Positions 33,725-42,954 of a DNA stretch of 64,000 nucleotides are shown here, one piece after another. The notes beneath the pieces were generated by a model. The model searched no databases, was not told the origin of the DNA, and saw only the letters and a list, made by a program, of their open reading frames with translations. Origin of the DNA: Dyadobacter sp. CY326 (GTDB lineage: Bacteria; Bacteroidota; Bacteroidia; Cytophagales; Spirosomataceae). How positions within the stretch are numbered: the first letter of the stretch is position 1; each line of letters opens with the position of its first letter. Location: NCBI RefSeq assembly GCF_021390515.1, contig NZ_JAJUXI010000002.1:849634-913633 (forward strand). Direction: 5' to 3'. A program made the translations under genes and the position numbers.

Positions 33725-35536
33725 ATGGATTTTAAAACCAGCCTTCTGATGCTTTGTCTAATGTGCATTGCCTGCATTACGAATGGCCAGGATTTGCTAG
33801 AAAGGCGGATTTCACTCAATGTTACCAATCGTCCGCTCGATGAAACGCTGCAAAAAATCGGCGATCTCGGTGGGTTCAGTTTCTCTTACAGCCCGGACAT
33901 GATCGATGTGAAAGGCAAAGTTTCTATTCAGGCAAATAATCAAAGTGTTAGAGAAATTTTAACCGCTATTTTCAAAGATAAAGTCACATTCAAGGAGCGT
34001 CGTAAATATATTATTTTACAAAAAGTTGATGCACCTGCTGAGGAAAAACCTGAAAACTTCAACCTAAACGGTTACATCATTGATACGAAGACGGGCAAAA
34101 AACTCGCGAATGCCAGTATTTACGAAGCTGCGACGCTTGCATCCACCGTCAGCAATCAATATGGTTATTACAAAATCCGCTTGCCAGCTTCGTTAACTGC
34201 CGTCCGGCTCGAAGTCAGAAAGGAAGATTACATTGGAAAAACCATTTCAATTGCCAGCAGAGAGGATAAATATTTACAAATCAAGCTCAGCCCAGACACA
34301 TTAAAGCCACTTTCGGGGAAGTCGGCCCGCGCTGTTTCGAGGAAAGATTCGCTGCACCACAAAGTAGCAATTCCGCAATTTGAAGCCGTGGCAGTGGCTG
34401 ACTCAGAGGCTGATACAATTCCTGAAAAAACTGGCGGCAGACCTGAATTCAATGTTGCCCGGGAATCAGAGAAGTTCAAAACCACTTATCGAAAAGTGCA
34501 AAGCCGCTTCGTAAGTGCATTTGCGTCGGCCAAGCAGGCGATTCACACAAGGAACATTGAAGACACGTTATACAGGCATTTCCAGGCATCGATTTTGCCA
34601 TTTTTGGGAACAAACCATGAATTGAGCGGAAACATTGTCAACGATTATTCAATCAACTTGATTGCAGGTTATTCACTGGGGGTCAACAAATTAGAAGTCG
34701 GCAGCTTGCTGAATGTCGTTCGCGGCAATGTCAACGGTTTTCAATTGGCCGGAGTCAGTAACATTGTTGGAAAAGATGTGAGCGGCTTTCAATATGCGAA
34801 CTTCCTCAACCTCACGCTAGGCAGCGTGAACGGTTTTCAAGGCACCAATTTTATCAATTATGTCGGGAAAAATTTCAAAGGATTCCAAGTTGCTGGCGTA
34901 GGAAATGTAATTGTCGGCAATTTGGAAGGTTACCAACTTTCGCTCGGCTACAATTATGCTAACACGGTGCGGAGCGGTCACCAGATCGGATTTGTAAATT
35001 ATGCTGAATCCTCGGCCACGGCTCCATTCGGGATTCTCAGCTATGTCAGATTGGACGGTTATCGGCGTTATGAATTTTCGACTGATGAATTCAATTATTT
35101 CGGCACAGCATTCAAAACGGGCGTGAGCAGATTTTACAACATTTTCAATCTGGGTTTCAATGGCTTGCTTGACAATAAGCCGCTCGTAACGCTCGGTTAT
35201 GGACTTGGAACTGCGCAAGCATTAGGCAAAGGCTGGGCCCTTAATGCAGATTTCACGGCTAATCTCGTCATTCTCAAAGATCAGAAAATCGAAGACGTTG
35301 GCATCGGCCTGTTCCGAGGAACCATTGCAATTGAGAAAAAACTTGGGAAAACCTTCGCCTTATTCGCCGGACCGTCGGTTAATCTGCTCGCCGGAGATCA
35401 ATCCGGCTTGATGGATACGGACAAATCGGCCAGTTTCAAGCCGATCTGGATTGGCGGTAAACCCAACAATTCTCGCACCGAATATGGCTGGGTTGGCGTG
35501 CAGGCCGGAATCCGGTTCTGCAATATATCTTACTAG
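33725..35536 (+). CDS. STN-domain protein with carboxypeptidase-like domain and LA_2272-type surface repeats
   Basis: A 603-residue secreted protein from the ATG at 33725 (signal peptide LLMLCLMCIACITNGQ). Residues about 24-78 are an STN domain (RISLNVTNRPLDETLQKIGD, GFSFSYSPDM). Residues about 110-190 are a carboxypeptidase-D regulatory-like sandwich (NGYIIDTKTGKKLANASIY). Residues about 325-432 contain repeats of about 20 residues with Gly-Phe-Gln (GNVNGFQLAGVSNIVG, KDVSGFQYANFLNLTLG, GSVNGFQGTNFINYVGK, NFKGFQVAGVGNVIVG, NLEGYQLSLGYNYAN), like LA_2272-type surface repeats. The C-terminal part looks like beta-barrel strands. It follows sigma and FecR, so the STN domain may signal to FecR. 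There is no TonB-dependent barrel of SusC type. Confidence 0.82.
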   Translation: MDFKTSLLMLCLMCIACITNGQDLLERRISLNVTNRPLDETLQKIGDLGGFSFSYSPDMIDVKGKVSIQANNQSVREILTAIFKDKVTFKERRKYIILQKVDAPAEEKPENFNLNGYIIDTKTGKKLANASIYEAATLASTVSNQYGYYKIRLPASLTAVRLEVRKEDYIGKTISIASREDKYLQIKLSPDTLKPLSGKSARAVSRKDSLHHKVAIPQFEAVAVADSEADTIPEKTGGRPEFNVARESEKFKTTYRKVQSRFVSAFASAKQAIHTRNIEDTLYRHFQASILPFLGTNHELSGNIVNDYSINLIAGYSLGVNKLEVGSLLNVVRGNVNGFQLAGVSNIVGKDVSGFQYANFLNLTLGSVNGFQGTNFINYVGKNFKGFQVAGVGNVIVGNLEGYQLSLGYNYANTVRSGHQIGFVNYAESSATAPFGILSYVRLDGYRRYEFSTDEFNYFGTAFKTGVSRFYNIFNLGFNGLLDNKPLVTLGYGLGTAQALGKGWALNADFTANLVILKDQKIEDVGIGLFRGTIAIEKKLGKTFALFAGPSVNLLAGDQSGLMDTDKSASFKPIWIGGKPNNSRTEYGWVGVQAGIRFCNISY

Positions 35537-37593
35537 AAACCGATTCGCTTCCGACCGTTCTGCGACGCGCCACCGCCTGCATGTTCGCGCAACTCATTTA
35601 ATTCTTTCTCAAAACCGCCTGATAAGATCGGAAACCTGCACCACGTTCTTGGGTCCAGATTCAGGTCATCCAAATGGAAAGAAGGCGCATAACGCTCACG
35701 TTTCCATTGATTCCGGCTCCACAGCTTAAAGAAACGCTCGGTCCAACCCAAAATTTGCTCTGCTGTATAAAGTCCTTTATATCTAACGATTAGATTCCGA
35801 TAAGATTCAAGCGGAGATTTTTTATCACGAATCGCAAGCTTTTCCAGCACATTTAAAAATTCATAGGGCATTAAATCCGCTTCATCCGTCTGTGTCTGCG
35901 CAAGCGGTCGCAGTTCAGCAGTTGGCTGCAAGCTGTTTACTTTCCTAAGGCCTTCAATTTTGATATGCTTGCCTTTTACTTCGCAACCTGCCGTTTCCAG
36001 CCACCGAAGCCATTGACGCAAATAATGCTTGTCAATGCCAGCCAACGGACTAATGCTCCCAGCCGTGTCGCCATCCATTGTCGCATAACCCACCGCCACT
36101 TCCGAGCGGTTTGAAGTGGCCAGCAACAGGTGATTGGCCAGGTTCGTAAGCAACCAAACGCCCGGCGCACGCACCCGCGCCTGAATATTTTGCAAAGCAA
36201 TATCGTCCTGCTCCCAGGTCAGTTTGCGGTCAATCTGCTCTTCAATCAACCCTTTGTAAGTCTCGACAAGGCCATTGATATTGATGTTATAGAATGTTGA
36301 GCCAATAGATTCTGCAAGCGATTGCGCCGATTCCAATGTGTCCGTCGAGCTGTTTTCCGTTCCTTGATAAATGTTGTGAACCAACACCAGTGCCAGATCT
36401 TCTTCCGTTTGCGCAGACTGGATGTCTTTAATGTAAGATAACTTTTCTTTGAACCGGTCCATGCCAATGCTTTCATCCGCCAGCCTGATCATCAGTCCGC
36501 AAAGCGCAGTGCAAGCACACGAATCCGCGCCGCCTGAAAGGGAAATCGTAAAACCATTGGAGCGACTTTTTCGCAGATAATCAAATAAAGCCAGACAAAC
36601 TGCACGCGCAAACTCCTCTTCCTTCAAAGCGCCGCCTTTTTCAAAAGGCTCAATGTCAGGAACCTGTGATAGAATCGGATCAATGTCCGGGAAGTCGAAC
36701 CGCCCGGGAACGCGCCACGTTCTGTCTTTTGTGCCAATCGCAATTTTGCTTTGAACCTGGCTCAGGCGCGTATTTTCAGTGTCGATAATGGCTGTCGTGA
36801 TCAAAAAATCCTCATAACTGAACCGCGGGCTTGAAGCCAGCAAATCGCCGTTGGACGCGATCATGGAATCACCATCATATATCGCTCTGCCCGCCTCATT
36901 ACCAAGCAAATTTGTATAAATATAACTGCATGAAAATGCGCGCGACGCATCTACAACCAGCTTTTCACGCGTCAAAAACTTGTTAAACGCAAAGTGGCTG
37001 GCGCTCGGGTTCAGGATGATGTCAACGCCCCGGTCGTAAAGCCTGCGCGCGGGGCGATTGGAAACCCAGCCGTCTTCACAAATTTCAAAACCTATTTTAA
37101 CATTATTAGAGCCGCCCTGAACCGGACCGATAGCAATATCAAAAAGGACATCACCGATCGGATACAACATTTGATTCACCTCAATGCTTTCTACAATGCC
37201 CGGCTGCCACGGCCGAAACCACCGTGCTTCATAATGAATGCCATTGTTTGCAAGATTGTGTTTACAATAAAAACCAAGGATCTGCTTGTTGGAAATTAGA
37301 CAAGCCGCATTGTAAATGCTGCCATTATGCCGAACTGGCAAGCCCACTGCAACGAGCATTCCCGCTGTTTCCTGGACAATTTCAAGCAGGCATTGCTGCG
37401 CCTGTTCTACAAGATCGGGCGCGAAAAAATAGTCCTCGCAACCATAACCCGAAATGCACAATTCCGGCAAACAAAGCAGACTTACCTGCTGTCTTCTTGC
37501 TTCATTTATTGCATTTATGATATTCCTCGTATTGCCTTCCCACGCCATAGGCGTTTGATTCACTACTCCGGAAGCTACTTTGATCAATGGCAT
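35533..37593 (-). CDS. nadE: Glutamine-dependent NAD(+) synthetase NadE
   Basis: A 686-residue enzyme that amidates deamido-NAD to NAD with glutamine and ATP. The start is the ATG at 37593, giving MPLIKVASGVVNQTPMAWEG, the usual opening of the N-terminal nitrilase domain. Its Glu-Lys-Cys triad is visible: LLCLPELCISGYGCED, FYCKHNLANNGIHYE, and VKIGFEICEDGW (Cys). The C-terminal synthetase has TISLSGGADSCACTALCGLM, the P-loop, and NRSEVAVGYATMDGDTAGSI. It is tail-to-tail with the STN gene; the two share the CTAG tetranucleotide at 35533-35536 as overlapping stops. Length and domains are typical of the long glutaminase-type NadE. Confidence 0.97.
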   Translation of the reverse strand: MPLIKVASGVVNQTPMAWEGNTRNIINAINEARRQQVSLLCLPELCISGYGCEDYFFAPDLVEQAQQCLLEIVQETAGMLVAVGLPVRHNGSIYNAACLISNKQILGFYCKHNLANNGIHYEARWFRPWQPGIVESIEVNQMLYPIGDVLFDIAIGPVQGGSNNVKIGFEICEDGWVSNRPARRLYDRGVDIILNPSASHFAFNKFLTREKLVVDASRAFSCSYIYTNLLGNEAGRAIYDGDSMIASNGDLLASSPRFSYEDFLITTAIIDTENTRLSQVQSKIAIGTKDRTWRVPGRFDFPDIDPILSQVPDIEPFEKGGALKEEEFARAVCLALFDYLRKSRSNGFTISLSGGADSCACTALCGLMIRLADESIGMDRFKEKLSYIKDIQSAQTEEDLALVLVHNIYQGTENSSTDTLESAQSLAESIGSTFYNININGLVETYKGLIEEQIDRKLTWEQDDIALQNIQARVRAPGVWLLTNLANHLLLATSNRSEVAVGYATMDGDTAGSISPLAGIDKHYLRQWLRWLETAGCEVKGKHIKIEGLRKVNSLQPTAELRPLAQTQTDEADLMPYEFLNVLEKLAIRDKKSPLESYRNLIVRYKGLYTAEQILGWTERFFKLWSRNQWKRERYAPSFHLDDLNLDPRTWCRFPILSGGFEKELNELREHAGGGASQNGRKRIGF

Positions 37594-37694
37594 AAAAACT
37601 GTACTGATTAATGGAACGCGTTCGACCTTTCCCACAAACGTTGTGCCGGCAACTTAATAAAAAAATGCGTGTGCATACCGGCAAAGTTTTTCCC

Positions 37695-37702
37695 TATTTT
37701 TG
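37695..37702 (+). promoter_or_regulatory. Possible -7 element upstream of the FtsX-like gene
   Basis: TATTTTTG matches TAnnTTTG and lies 31 bp before the TTG start. No TTTG is seen at the -33 position. Confidence 0.35.
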
Positions 37703-37733
37703 CCAAACATAAAAATTAAACAACAGATTCCTC

Positions 37734-38969
37734 TTGCAATTCCCCTCATTCATCGCAAAACGCATCCGGCATAACGAAGCGGGGTCATTTTCTGCCACAG
37801 TTTCACGCATTGGAGTTGCCAGCATTGCCATTGGGGTCGCGGTTGGGATTATTGCATTTTCGGTTTTACTGGGTTTTAAGCAAACCATCCGGGAGAAGAT
37901 TTTTCTTTTCGGTGCGCACATTAATATAGCCTCTTTTTCAGTAGGGAACACTTACGAAGAGGGCCCGCTCAGCATTAAAAACCCGGTTTCAGACCTGTTG
38001 CCCACCATTCCCGGCGTCAAACGCTGGCAAGCCGTGGCGCACAAATCAGGAATTTTGAAAACGACGGATGAAATCAAAGGCGTTGTGCTCAAAGGCGTTG
38101 GTAAGGATTATGACTGGGCGACATTTCGGAAAAGCATGGTTTCGGGAAAGTTGATATCGGGAAAAGATTCGACTTCAATCAAATATGGCTATTCCTCGGA
38201 AATCCTGATCAGTAAAAAAATCGCTTCGCAATTGCGCCTCAAAGCTGGTGACGACGTGATTATGTATTCGCTGCAAAACCCGCCAAGACCGCGTAAGCTC
38301 ACTGTATCAGGCATTTATGATACACAGATGGAAGAGTTCGATAACAACCTGATCATTGGCGACATTACGCTCGTTCAGCGGCTCAATGGCTGGGGACACG
38401 ACACCATAGGCACTTATGAAGTTTATTTAAACGATTTTGAAAAAATAGATGAAATCGCGGCGCAACTCAGAAGGTTATTGCCGCCAACTTTCTATTTGCA
38501 GCGCGTAACCAGCCTTTTTCCGCAAATTTTTGACTGGCTGCTATTGTTAGACCGCAACACAGCCGTTTTCCTCAGCCTTATCCTCTTCGTTGCATGCTTT
38601 AACATGATCTCGATTTTGCTCGTAATGATCATGGAAAGGACGCCGTTAATCGGGCTTTTGAAAACATTGGGAAGCCCAAACAAGCAAATCAGAAGGGTTT
38701 TTCTGCGCGTTGGACTTTATATGGTGAGACGCGGATTGATCATCGGAAACATTGTCGGTCTGCTCGTTTGCTGGATCCAATACAAATTCAGCGTCATTGC
38801 GCTCGATCCGACCAATTATTACATGGACACGGTTCCCATCGTGTTCGACTGGCCGATTTTTATCATGGTCAATGTCATAACGGTCATTATTTCCGGCTTA
38901 ATTCTGCTGATTCCAACGCTGATTATCACGAAAATTCAGCCGATCCGCGCGCTTTTATTCAAAAAATAG
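37734..38969 (+). CDS. FtsX/LolE-like ABC transporter permease
   Basis: A 411-residue inner-membrane permease of the FtsX/MacB superfamily, closest in layout to LolC/LolE. Helix 1 is at about residues 23-46 (RIGVASIAIGVAVGIIAFSVLLG). A periplasmic domain of about 200 residues follows. Helices 2-4 lie in the last 145 residues (TAVFLSLILFVACFNMISILL, RGLIIGNIVGLLVCWIQ, WPIFIMVNVITVIISGLILL). The segment ILLVMIMERTPLIGLLKTLGSPNKQIRRVFL is typical of LolC/LolE. The start is TTG at 37734, which fits the family N-terminus FPSFIAKRIR. The matching ATPase (LolD) is not adjacent. Function in lipoprotein release is likely but is by family only. Confidence 0.88.
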   Translation: MQFPSFIAKRIRHNEAGSFSATVSRIGVASIAIGVAVGIIAFSVLLGFKQTIREKIFLFGAHINIASFSVGNTYEEGPLSIKNPVSDLLPTIPGVKRWQAVAHKSGILKTTDEIKGVVLKGVGKDYDWATFRKSMVSGKLISGKDSTSIKYGYSSEILISKKIASQLRLKAGDDVIMYSLQNPPRPRKLTVSGIYDTQMEEFDNNLIIGDITLVQRLNGWGHDTIGTYEVYLNDFEKIDEIAAQLRRLLPPTFYLQRVTSLFPQIFDWLLLLDRNTAVFLSLILFVACFNMISILLVMIMERTPLIGLLKTLGSPNKQIRRVFLRVGLYMVRRGLIIGNIVGLLVCWIQYKFSVIALDPTNYYMDTVPIVFDWPIFIMVNVITVIISGLILLIPTLIITKIQPIRALLFKK

Positions 38970-38985
38970 CGGGACGCGAATTCAC

Positions 38986-40146
38986 TTACCAAGTCACTTT
39001 GCCCAGCAATTCAGCTGCCCGCAAAAGTGTCTCATCGTTTTTGGCAAAACAAAACCGCAGCGTCTGATAATTCGTCACCTGATCATAAAACGCCGACACA
39101 GGAATGGATGCAACGCCAGCTTCAATGGTCAGTCTTTCAGCCAGTTGCCGGTCATTCTCATCGGTCAGATTTTCGTAAGTGACATTCTGGAAAAAGCTTC
39201 CTTCCGAAGGTCGCAAAGTGAATCCAACGTCCTTAATTGCATTAATAAACAAATCCCTCTTTTGTTGATAAAAAGCCGAAAGGCCGAGATAGTGCGTTGG
39301 ATCTTCCAGATAATCGGCCAATGCAAACTGAATGGGCGTTACCACGCTGAAAACCAGAAATTGGTGGATTTTCCTAAATTCTACTGACATTTCTTTGGGA
39401 GCAAGGCAGTAACCTATTTTCCAGCCGGTTGTATGAAAAGTTTTCCCAAATGATCCGCACAGAAATGTGCGCTTGGCCAGCGCCGGAATAGAGGCAGCAG
39501 AAATGTGTTCTCTTCCGTCAAAAATAATGTGCTCATAAACCTCATCGCTGATCACAGTCAGGTCGTGTTTCTCGGCGAGTGCCGCTAATTGCTGTAAATC
39601 AGTCAGTTTCCAAACGTTGCCAGTTGGATTATGCGGCGTGTTGATGATTATTGCCTTCGTTTTGGGACTGATTTTGGAACGAACAACGTCCCAGTCAATC
39701 GACTCATATTGCGGATGCAATGTCACGAACACCGGCGTTCCGCCATTGAGCTCAATAGCAGGCACATAACTGTCATATGCAGGTTCAAATACGATCACTT
39801 CGTCTCCCGGATGCACGACGGCGGTTATGGCAACATACAAAGCCTCCGTCGCGCCGCTAGTGATCGTTATTTCAGTTTCAGGGTGATATTCTTTGTTGGT
39901 TGCCGTAAAAACCTTTTTTGAAATGGCTTCCCGCAATTTCATCACGCCCGCCATTGGCGCGTATTGATTTTTGCCTTGGGATAAATATTTGGTAACCAAC
40001 CTTTGCAATGCAGGCTCACAATCAAATTCCGGAAATCCTTGCGCAAGATTGATGGCCTTATGCTCTTCGGCCAGTTTTGACATTTTGGTAAAAATCGTTG
40101 TCCCAACGCGGGGAAGCTTGGAGCGAATCGCAGCCTTTGCAAGCAT
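38986..40146 (-). CDS. ybdL: Methionine aminotransferase (YbdL-like, PLP-dependent)
   Basis: A 386-residue fold-type I aminotransferase. INLAQGFPEFDCEPALQRLV opens the family pattern; TSGATEALYVAITAVV and NTPHNPTGNVW (the substrate-carboxylate Asn) follow; ISDEVYEHI holds the cofactor Asp/Tyr; and GSFGKTFHTTGWKIGYCLAP (about 226-245) holds the Schiff-base Lys in the SFGK-T-H-T-WK form typical of YbdL rather than of aspartate transaminase. YbdL prefers methionine, histidine and phenylalanine. The subtype is suggested by this motif and is less sure than the fold. A TATATTTG -7-like element lies upstream at 40198-40205. Confidence 0.85.
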   Translation of the reverse strand: MLAKAAIRSKLPRVGTTIFTKMSKLAEEHKAINLAQGFPEFDCEPALQRLVTKYLSQGKNQYAPMAGVMKLREAISKKVFTATNKEYHPETEITITSGATEALYVAITAVVHPGDEVIVFEPAYDSYVPAIELNGGTPVFVTLHPQYESIDWDVVRSKISPKTKAIIINTPHNPTGNVWKLTDLQQLAALAEKHDLTVISDEVYEHIIFDGREHISAASIPALAKRTFLCGSFGKTFHTTGWKIGYCLAPKEMSVEFRKIHQFLVFSVVTPIQFALADYLEDPTHYLGLSAFYQQKRDLFINAIKDVGFTLRPSEGSFFQNVTYENLTDENDRQLAERLTIEAGVASIPVSAFYDQVTNYQTLRFCFAKNDETLLRAAELLGKVTW

Positions 40147-40327
40147 AAAAGATCAGGAAAGTGAATGAATGTGTGCGGGACAGTTGCCCGTAACCTTCAA
40201 ATATAAGAATAACAGGCATTACGAATGATTAGCGACACCGTTTCCCGGAAATTTTACCACCACAATATGTATGTCGTCACATCCCTCCGGGATTTGTCAA
40301 CATGCAAGAATTCATTCCCTGGCCAAA

Positions 40328-40804
40328 TTACAGCCGATCCAAATTCTGAAAATCCGACGTAAACTGCTTTACCCGAAGCGAATTTTGAGATAATTCTTCT
40401 GCTAAAAATTCGGGATAAATGCGAATGGAAGCAATGTCGGCAATGGGATGCCATTTGAAAAGCAACTCGCTGTCGCCTTCTACACCGATAAAATCCTGCT
40501 GATCTTTCAAATCGGTGATTGCCATTTTGTAATAAAAACCCAGCTCGTGATGCTTCGTGCCATTGTAAATGAAGAAATTTTCGGAGATCCAGAGCAATTC
40601 CTGCACTTCAATATGCATGCTCGTTTCCTCCATCATTTCCCTGACCAATGTGTCTTTCGAAAACTCAAAAAGTGACGCGCGGCCGCCCGGAAGGCTCCAA
40701 AAATTATCGCTTGGCGTTTTGTGCAAAAGCACTTTCCCTTCCAGCACAGCAACCCCGGCCACCCGATAATTGAACAATGCACCATCAATAGCCAAACTGA
40801 TCAT
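40328..40804 (-). CDS. Nudix hydrolase
   Basis: A 158-residue Nudix-fold hydrolase, which cleaves a nucleoside diphosphate linked to another group. The Nudix box is intact from GGRASLFEF, then SKDTLVREMMEET (about residues 40-62): Gly-x5-Glu-x7-Arg-Glu-x-x-Glu-Glu, binding the metal ion. SLPGG precedes it as usual. Length and architecture are those of a single domain. The substrate is not indicated. It lies between ybdL and the LacI-type regulator on the same strand, with an ATG at 40804; there is a 23-bp gap to the LacI gene, so it may be co-transcribed downstream of that regulator. Confidence 0.93.
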   Translation of the reverse strand: MISLAIDGALFNYRVAGVAVLEGKVLLHKTPSDNFWSLPGGRASLFEFSKDTLVREMMEETSMHIEVQELLWISENFFIYNGTKHHELGFYYKMAITDLKDQQDFIGVEGDSELLFKWHPIADIASIRIYPEFLAEELSQNSLRVKQFTSDFQNLDRL

Positions 40805-40827
40805 TTGATTAAAACAATTAATGTTCC

Positions 40828-41862
40828 CTAAATTTCCTGTTTTCCAATCGAAGATTCGCGGATGATCAGCGATGTTTTTAGCGATCTTGTTTCAAAAACA
40901 TTTGTTTTCTGCGGATGCTCAATGAGCCTGATCAAAAGGTCAACAGCCTGTTGACCCATTTCCATGGCGGGCTGCACCACGGCCGTAAGCGGCGGGTTCA
41001 AAAGCTCGGCAACACTGATATTGGTAAAACCAACAATGGCAATCTGTTCCGGAATTTTGATTTTATTTTTTTGTAAAACAGCCATACAACCCGTCGTAAG
41101 GCGATCGCTGGCTGTAAAAATCGCGTCTGGTGGCTCCGGAAGTTCCAACATTTCCTGCACGGCCGTTTCATTTTCACTCACCACTTTGCCGCCATGATAG
41201 CAATATTTGACATACGACTCGTCAAATGCAATGCCATTGTCTTCCAATGCCTGCTTGTAACCGGCAAGCCGCTCGGCTGTGATGGATAAATAAATGGGGC
41301 TCGTCAAATGCGCAATGCGTTTCCTGCCCGATTTGATCAAATGTTCCGTCGCCTGATAACTCCCTGAAAAATTGTTAACAACGACCTTATGCGTTTCGAT
41401 TTCATTCGGCACGCGATCCAGAAAAACTATGGGCAAACCCCGCTCCATGAGATCCTGAAAATGGAAGAGATTTGTGGTAAGACTCGATAAGGAAATCAGC
41501 AGGCCGTCGACTTTCCTGGAAACGAGATAATTCGTGTTTGCAACTTCGCGCTCGTAAGATTCGTGACTCTGGAAAATCACAACATGATATCCCAAATTAT
41601 ATGCAATCGATTCAATGCCATTGATCAATTGCGAGAAAAAATGATTGGCAATTTCGGGAATGATAACCCCAATGGACTTGCTCTTGCTATCCCTCAAACT
41701 CAGCGCAATAGGATTGGGCCGATAGTTCATTCGCTCCGCATATTCCATCACCAGTTTCTTGGTTTCCGGATTAATTTCATAGCTGTTGCGCAACGCACGT
41801 GAAACCGTTGAAGTCGAAAGTCCCAGCGCTTTGGCAATGTCCTTGATTGTGATAGTCTCCAA
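40828..41862 (-). CDS. LacI family transcriptional regulator of the hexuronate locus
   Basis: A 344-residue LacI/GalR-type regulator. Residues about 1-55 hold the helix-turn-helix and hinge (TITIKDIAKALGLSTSTVSR, then NRSYEINPET-like region and MNYRPNPIALSLRDSKS). The ligand-binding domain occupies residues about 60-340 (IGVIIPEIANHFFSQLINGI, FQSHESYEREVANTNYLVS, KVDGLLISLSS). The start is TTG at 41862 (METITIKD); no ATG precedes it. It is divergent from kduD over 278 bp, so it should regulate the hexuronate genes and itself; the ligand is probably a pectin breakdown intermediate such as KDG or galacturonate. Candidate operator sequences lie at 41987-42011. Confidence 0.93.
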   Translation of the reverse strand: METITIKDIAKALGLSTSTVSRALRNSYEINPETKKLVMEYAERMNYRPNPIALSLRDSKSKSIGVIIPEIANHFFSQLINGIESIAYNLGYHVVIFQSHESYEREVANTNYLVSRKVDGLLISLSSLTTNLFHFQDLMERGLPIVFLDRVPNEIETHKVVVNNFSGSYQATEHLIKSGRKRIAHLTSPIYLSITAERLAGYKQALEDNGIAFDESYVKYCYHGGKVVSENETAVQEMLELPEPPDAIFTASDRLTTGCMAVLQKNKIKIPEQIAIVGFTNISVAELLNPPLTAVVQPAMEMGQQAVDLLIRLIEHPQKTNVFETRSLKTSLIIRESSIGKQEI

Positions 41863-41986
41863 AGAAAAATTGGTTTATTCCAACTTAATGTTTGATTAAA
41901 TATACTTTATCCAACATCAAGTCAATGTACAAAAATGGGCCTGAATATGGAAACGGAACCCGAGTTGTTTGATGCCGCATGGCAAC

Positions 41987-42011
41987 TGATAACGTTCCCG
42001 ATAACGATTGC
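41987..42011. promoter_or_regulatory. Candidate LacI-family operator
   Basis: TGATAACGTTCCCG (41987-42000) followed by GATAACGATTGC (42000-42011) gives two GATAACG(T/A)TT half-site-like units 12 bp apart, in the intergenic region between the LacI-type gene and kduD. The first has the AACGTT core seen in LacI/CcpA-type operators. The assignment is tentative. Confidence 0.4.
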
Positions 42012-42072
42012 ACAAAAAAAGACAATCCATTATTTGATAATTCTAACTATTCGGCCTAAACTGCCATGGCCC

Positions 42073-42110
42073 AGGGTCTACCAAGATCGACGCAATTTTT
42101 AGGGTCTACC
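42073..42110. repeat. Direct repeat of AGGGTCTACC upstream of kduD
   Basis: The 10-mer AGGGTCTACC occurs at 42073-42082 and at 42101-42110, starting 28 bp apart, just upstream of kduD (start 42141). It may be a regulator site; no partner is known. Confidence 0.6.
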
Positions 42111-42140
42111 CCGAATAACACAATTTGCCAATCTATTTAA

Positions 42141-42911
42141 ATGAGCATATCCAAATTATTTGACCTGACCGGAAAAACGGCCCTTATAACCGGCTATAAC
42201 CGCGGAATCGGAAAGGCAATGGCCGAGGCGCTATCAGAAGCTGGCGCAGACATCATTGGCGTTTCCTCTTCACAAGTTTCCGAGAACAGCGACATTCAAA
42301 AATCCATTGGTGCTGCCGGGAGAAAGTTTTATCCGTTTCAGGCAGATCTAGGCAATCGCGAGAGCATTTATGCATTCATTCAAAATGTCAAAAGCGCGCA
42401 CACGCAGATCGATATTCTGGTCAATAACGCAGGCATCATTCTCCGCGAACCCGCCGCTTCGCATTCGGATGATTATTGGGATAAAGTGCTCAATATCAAT
42501 CTGGATGCACCTTATATTTTATCCCGAGAATTTGGGAAAGAAATGATTGCGCGTGGATATGGGAAAATCATTTTCACGGCCTCGCTCCTCACATTCCAGG
42601 GTGGCATCAATGTCCCGGGTTATACGGCTTCCAAAAGCGCCATTGGCGGATTGATCAAGGCTCTGGCCAATGAATGGGCAGGCAAAGGCGTGAACGTCAA
42701 CGGCATAGCACCGGGTTACATCAACACCGACAACACGGAAGCTTTGCGCAACGACCCGGTGAGAAGCAAATCCATTCTCGACCGCATTCCAGCAGGCAGG
42801 TGGGGCATGCCCGAAGATTTCAAAGGACCGACCGTGTTTCTGGCGTCTGACGCTTCCAGCTATGTCAACGGCACCATTTTAACAGTGGACGGCGGATGGA
42901 TGGGTAGGTGA
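42141..42911 (+). CDS. kduD: 2-keto-3-deoxy-gluconate / 2-deoxy-D-gluconate 3-dehydrogenase KduD
   Basis: A 256-residue short-chain dehydrogenase that reduces 2,5-diketo-3-deoxygluconate to 2-keto-3-deoxygluconate in pectin breakdown. The Rossmann loop is ALITGYNRGIGKAMAEALSE (about residues 15-34), with TGYNRGIG in place of TGxxxGIG. Active-site residues: NNAGIIL, FTASLLTFQGG (Ser region), and YTASKSAIGGLIKALANEWA (Tyr and Lys, about 155-174). The C-terminal DASSYVNGTILTVDGGWMG is a family ending. Identity as KduD rather than another SDR rests mainly on adjacency to kduI and kdgF, with supporting family features. It is divergent from the LacI-type regulator. Confidence 0.93.
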   Translation: MSISKLFDLTGKTALITGYNRGIGKAMAEALSEAGADIIGVSSSQVSENSDIQKSIGAAGRKFYPFQADLGNRESIYAFIQNVKSAHTQIDILVNNAGIILREPAASHSDDYWDKVLNINLDAPYILSREFGKEMIARGYGKIIFTASLLTFQGGINVPGYTASKSAIGGLIKALANEWAGKGVNVNGIAPGYINTDNTEALRNDPVRSKSILDRIPAGRWGMPEDFKGPTVFLASDASSYVNGTILTVDGGWMGR

Positions 42912-42954
42912 TTAGCCCAAAATCTAAATTATCAACGCAGCTAACATTTAACCC

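Noticed and set aside
37624..37680. Inverted TGCCGG/CCGGCA hairpin upstream of the FtsX-like gene
   Set aside because: The stem is short with a long loop and no T run; not convincing as a terminator or operator.
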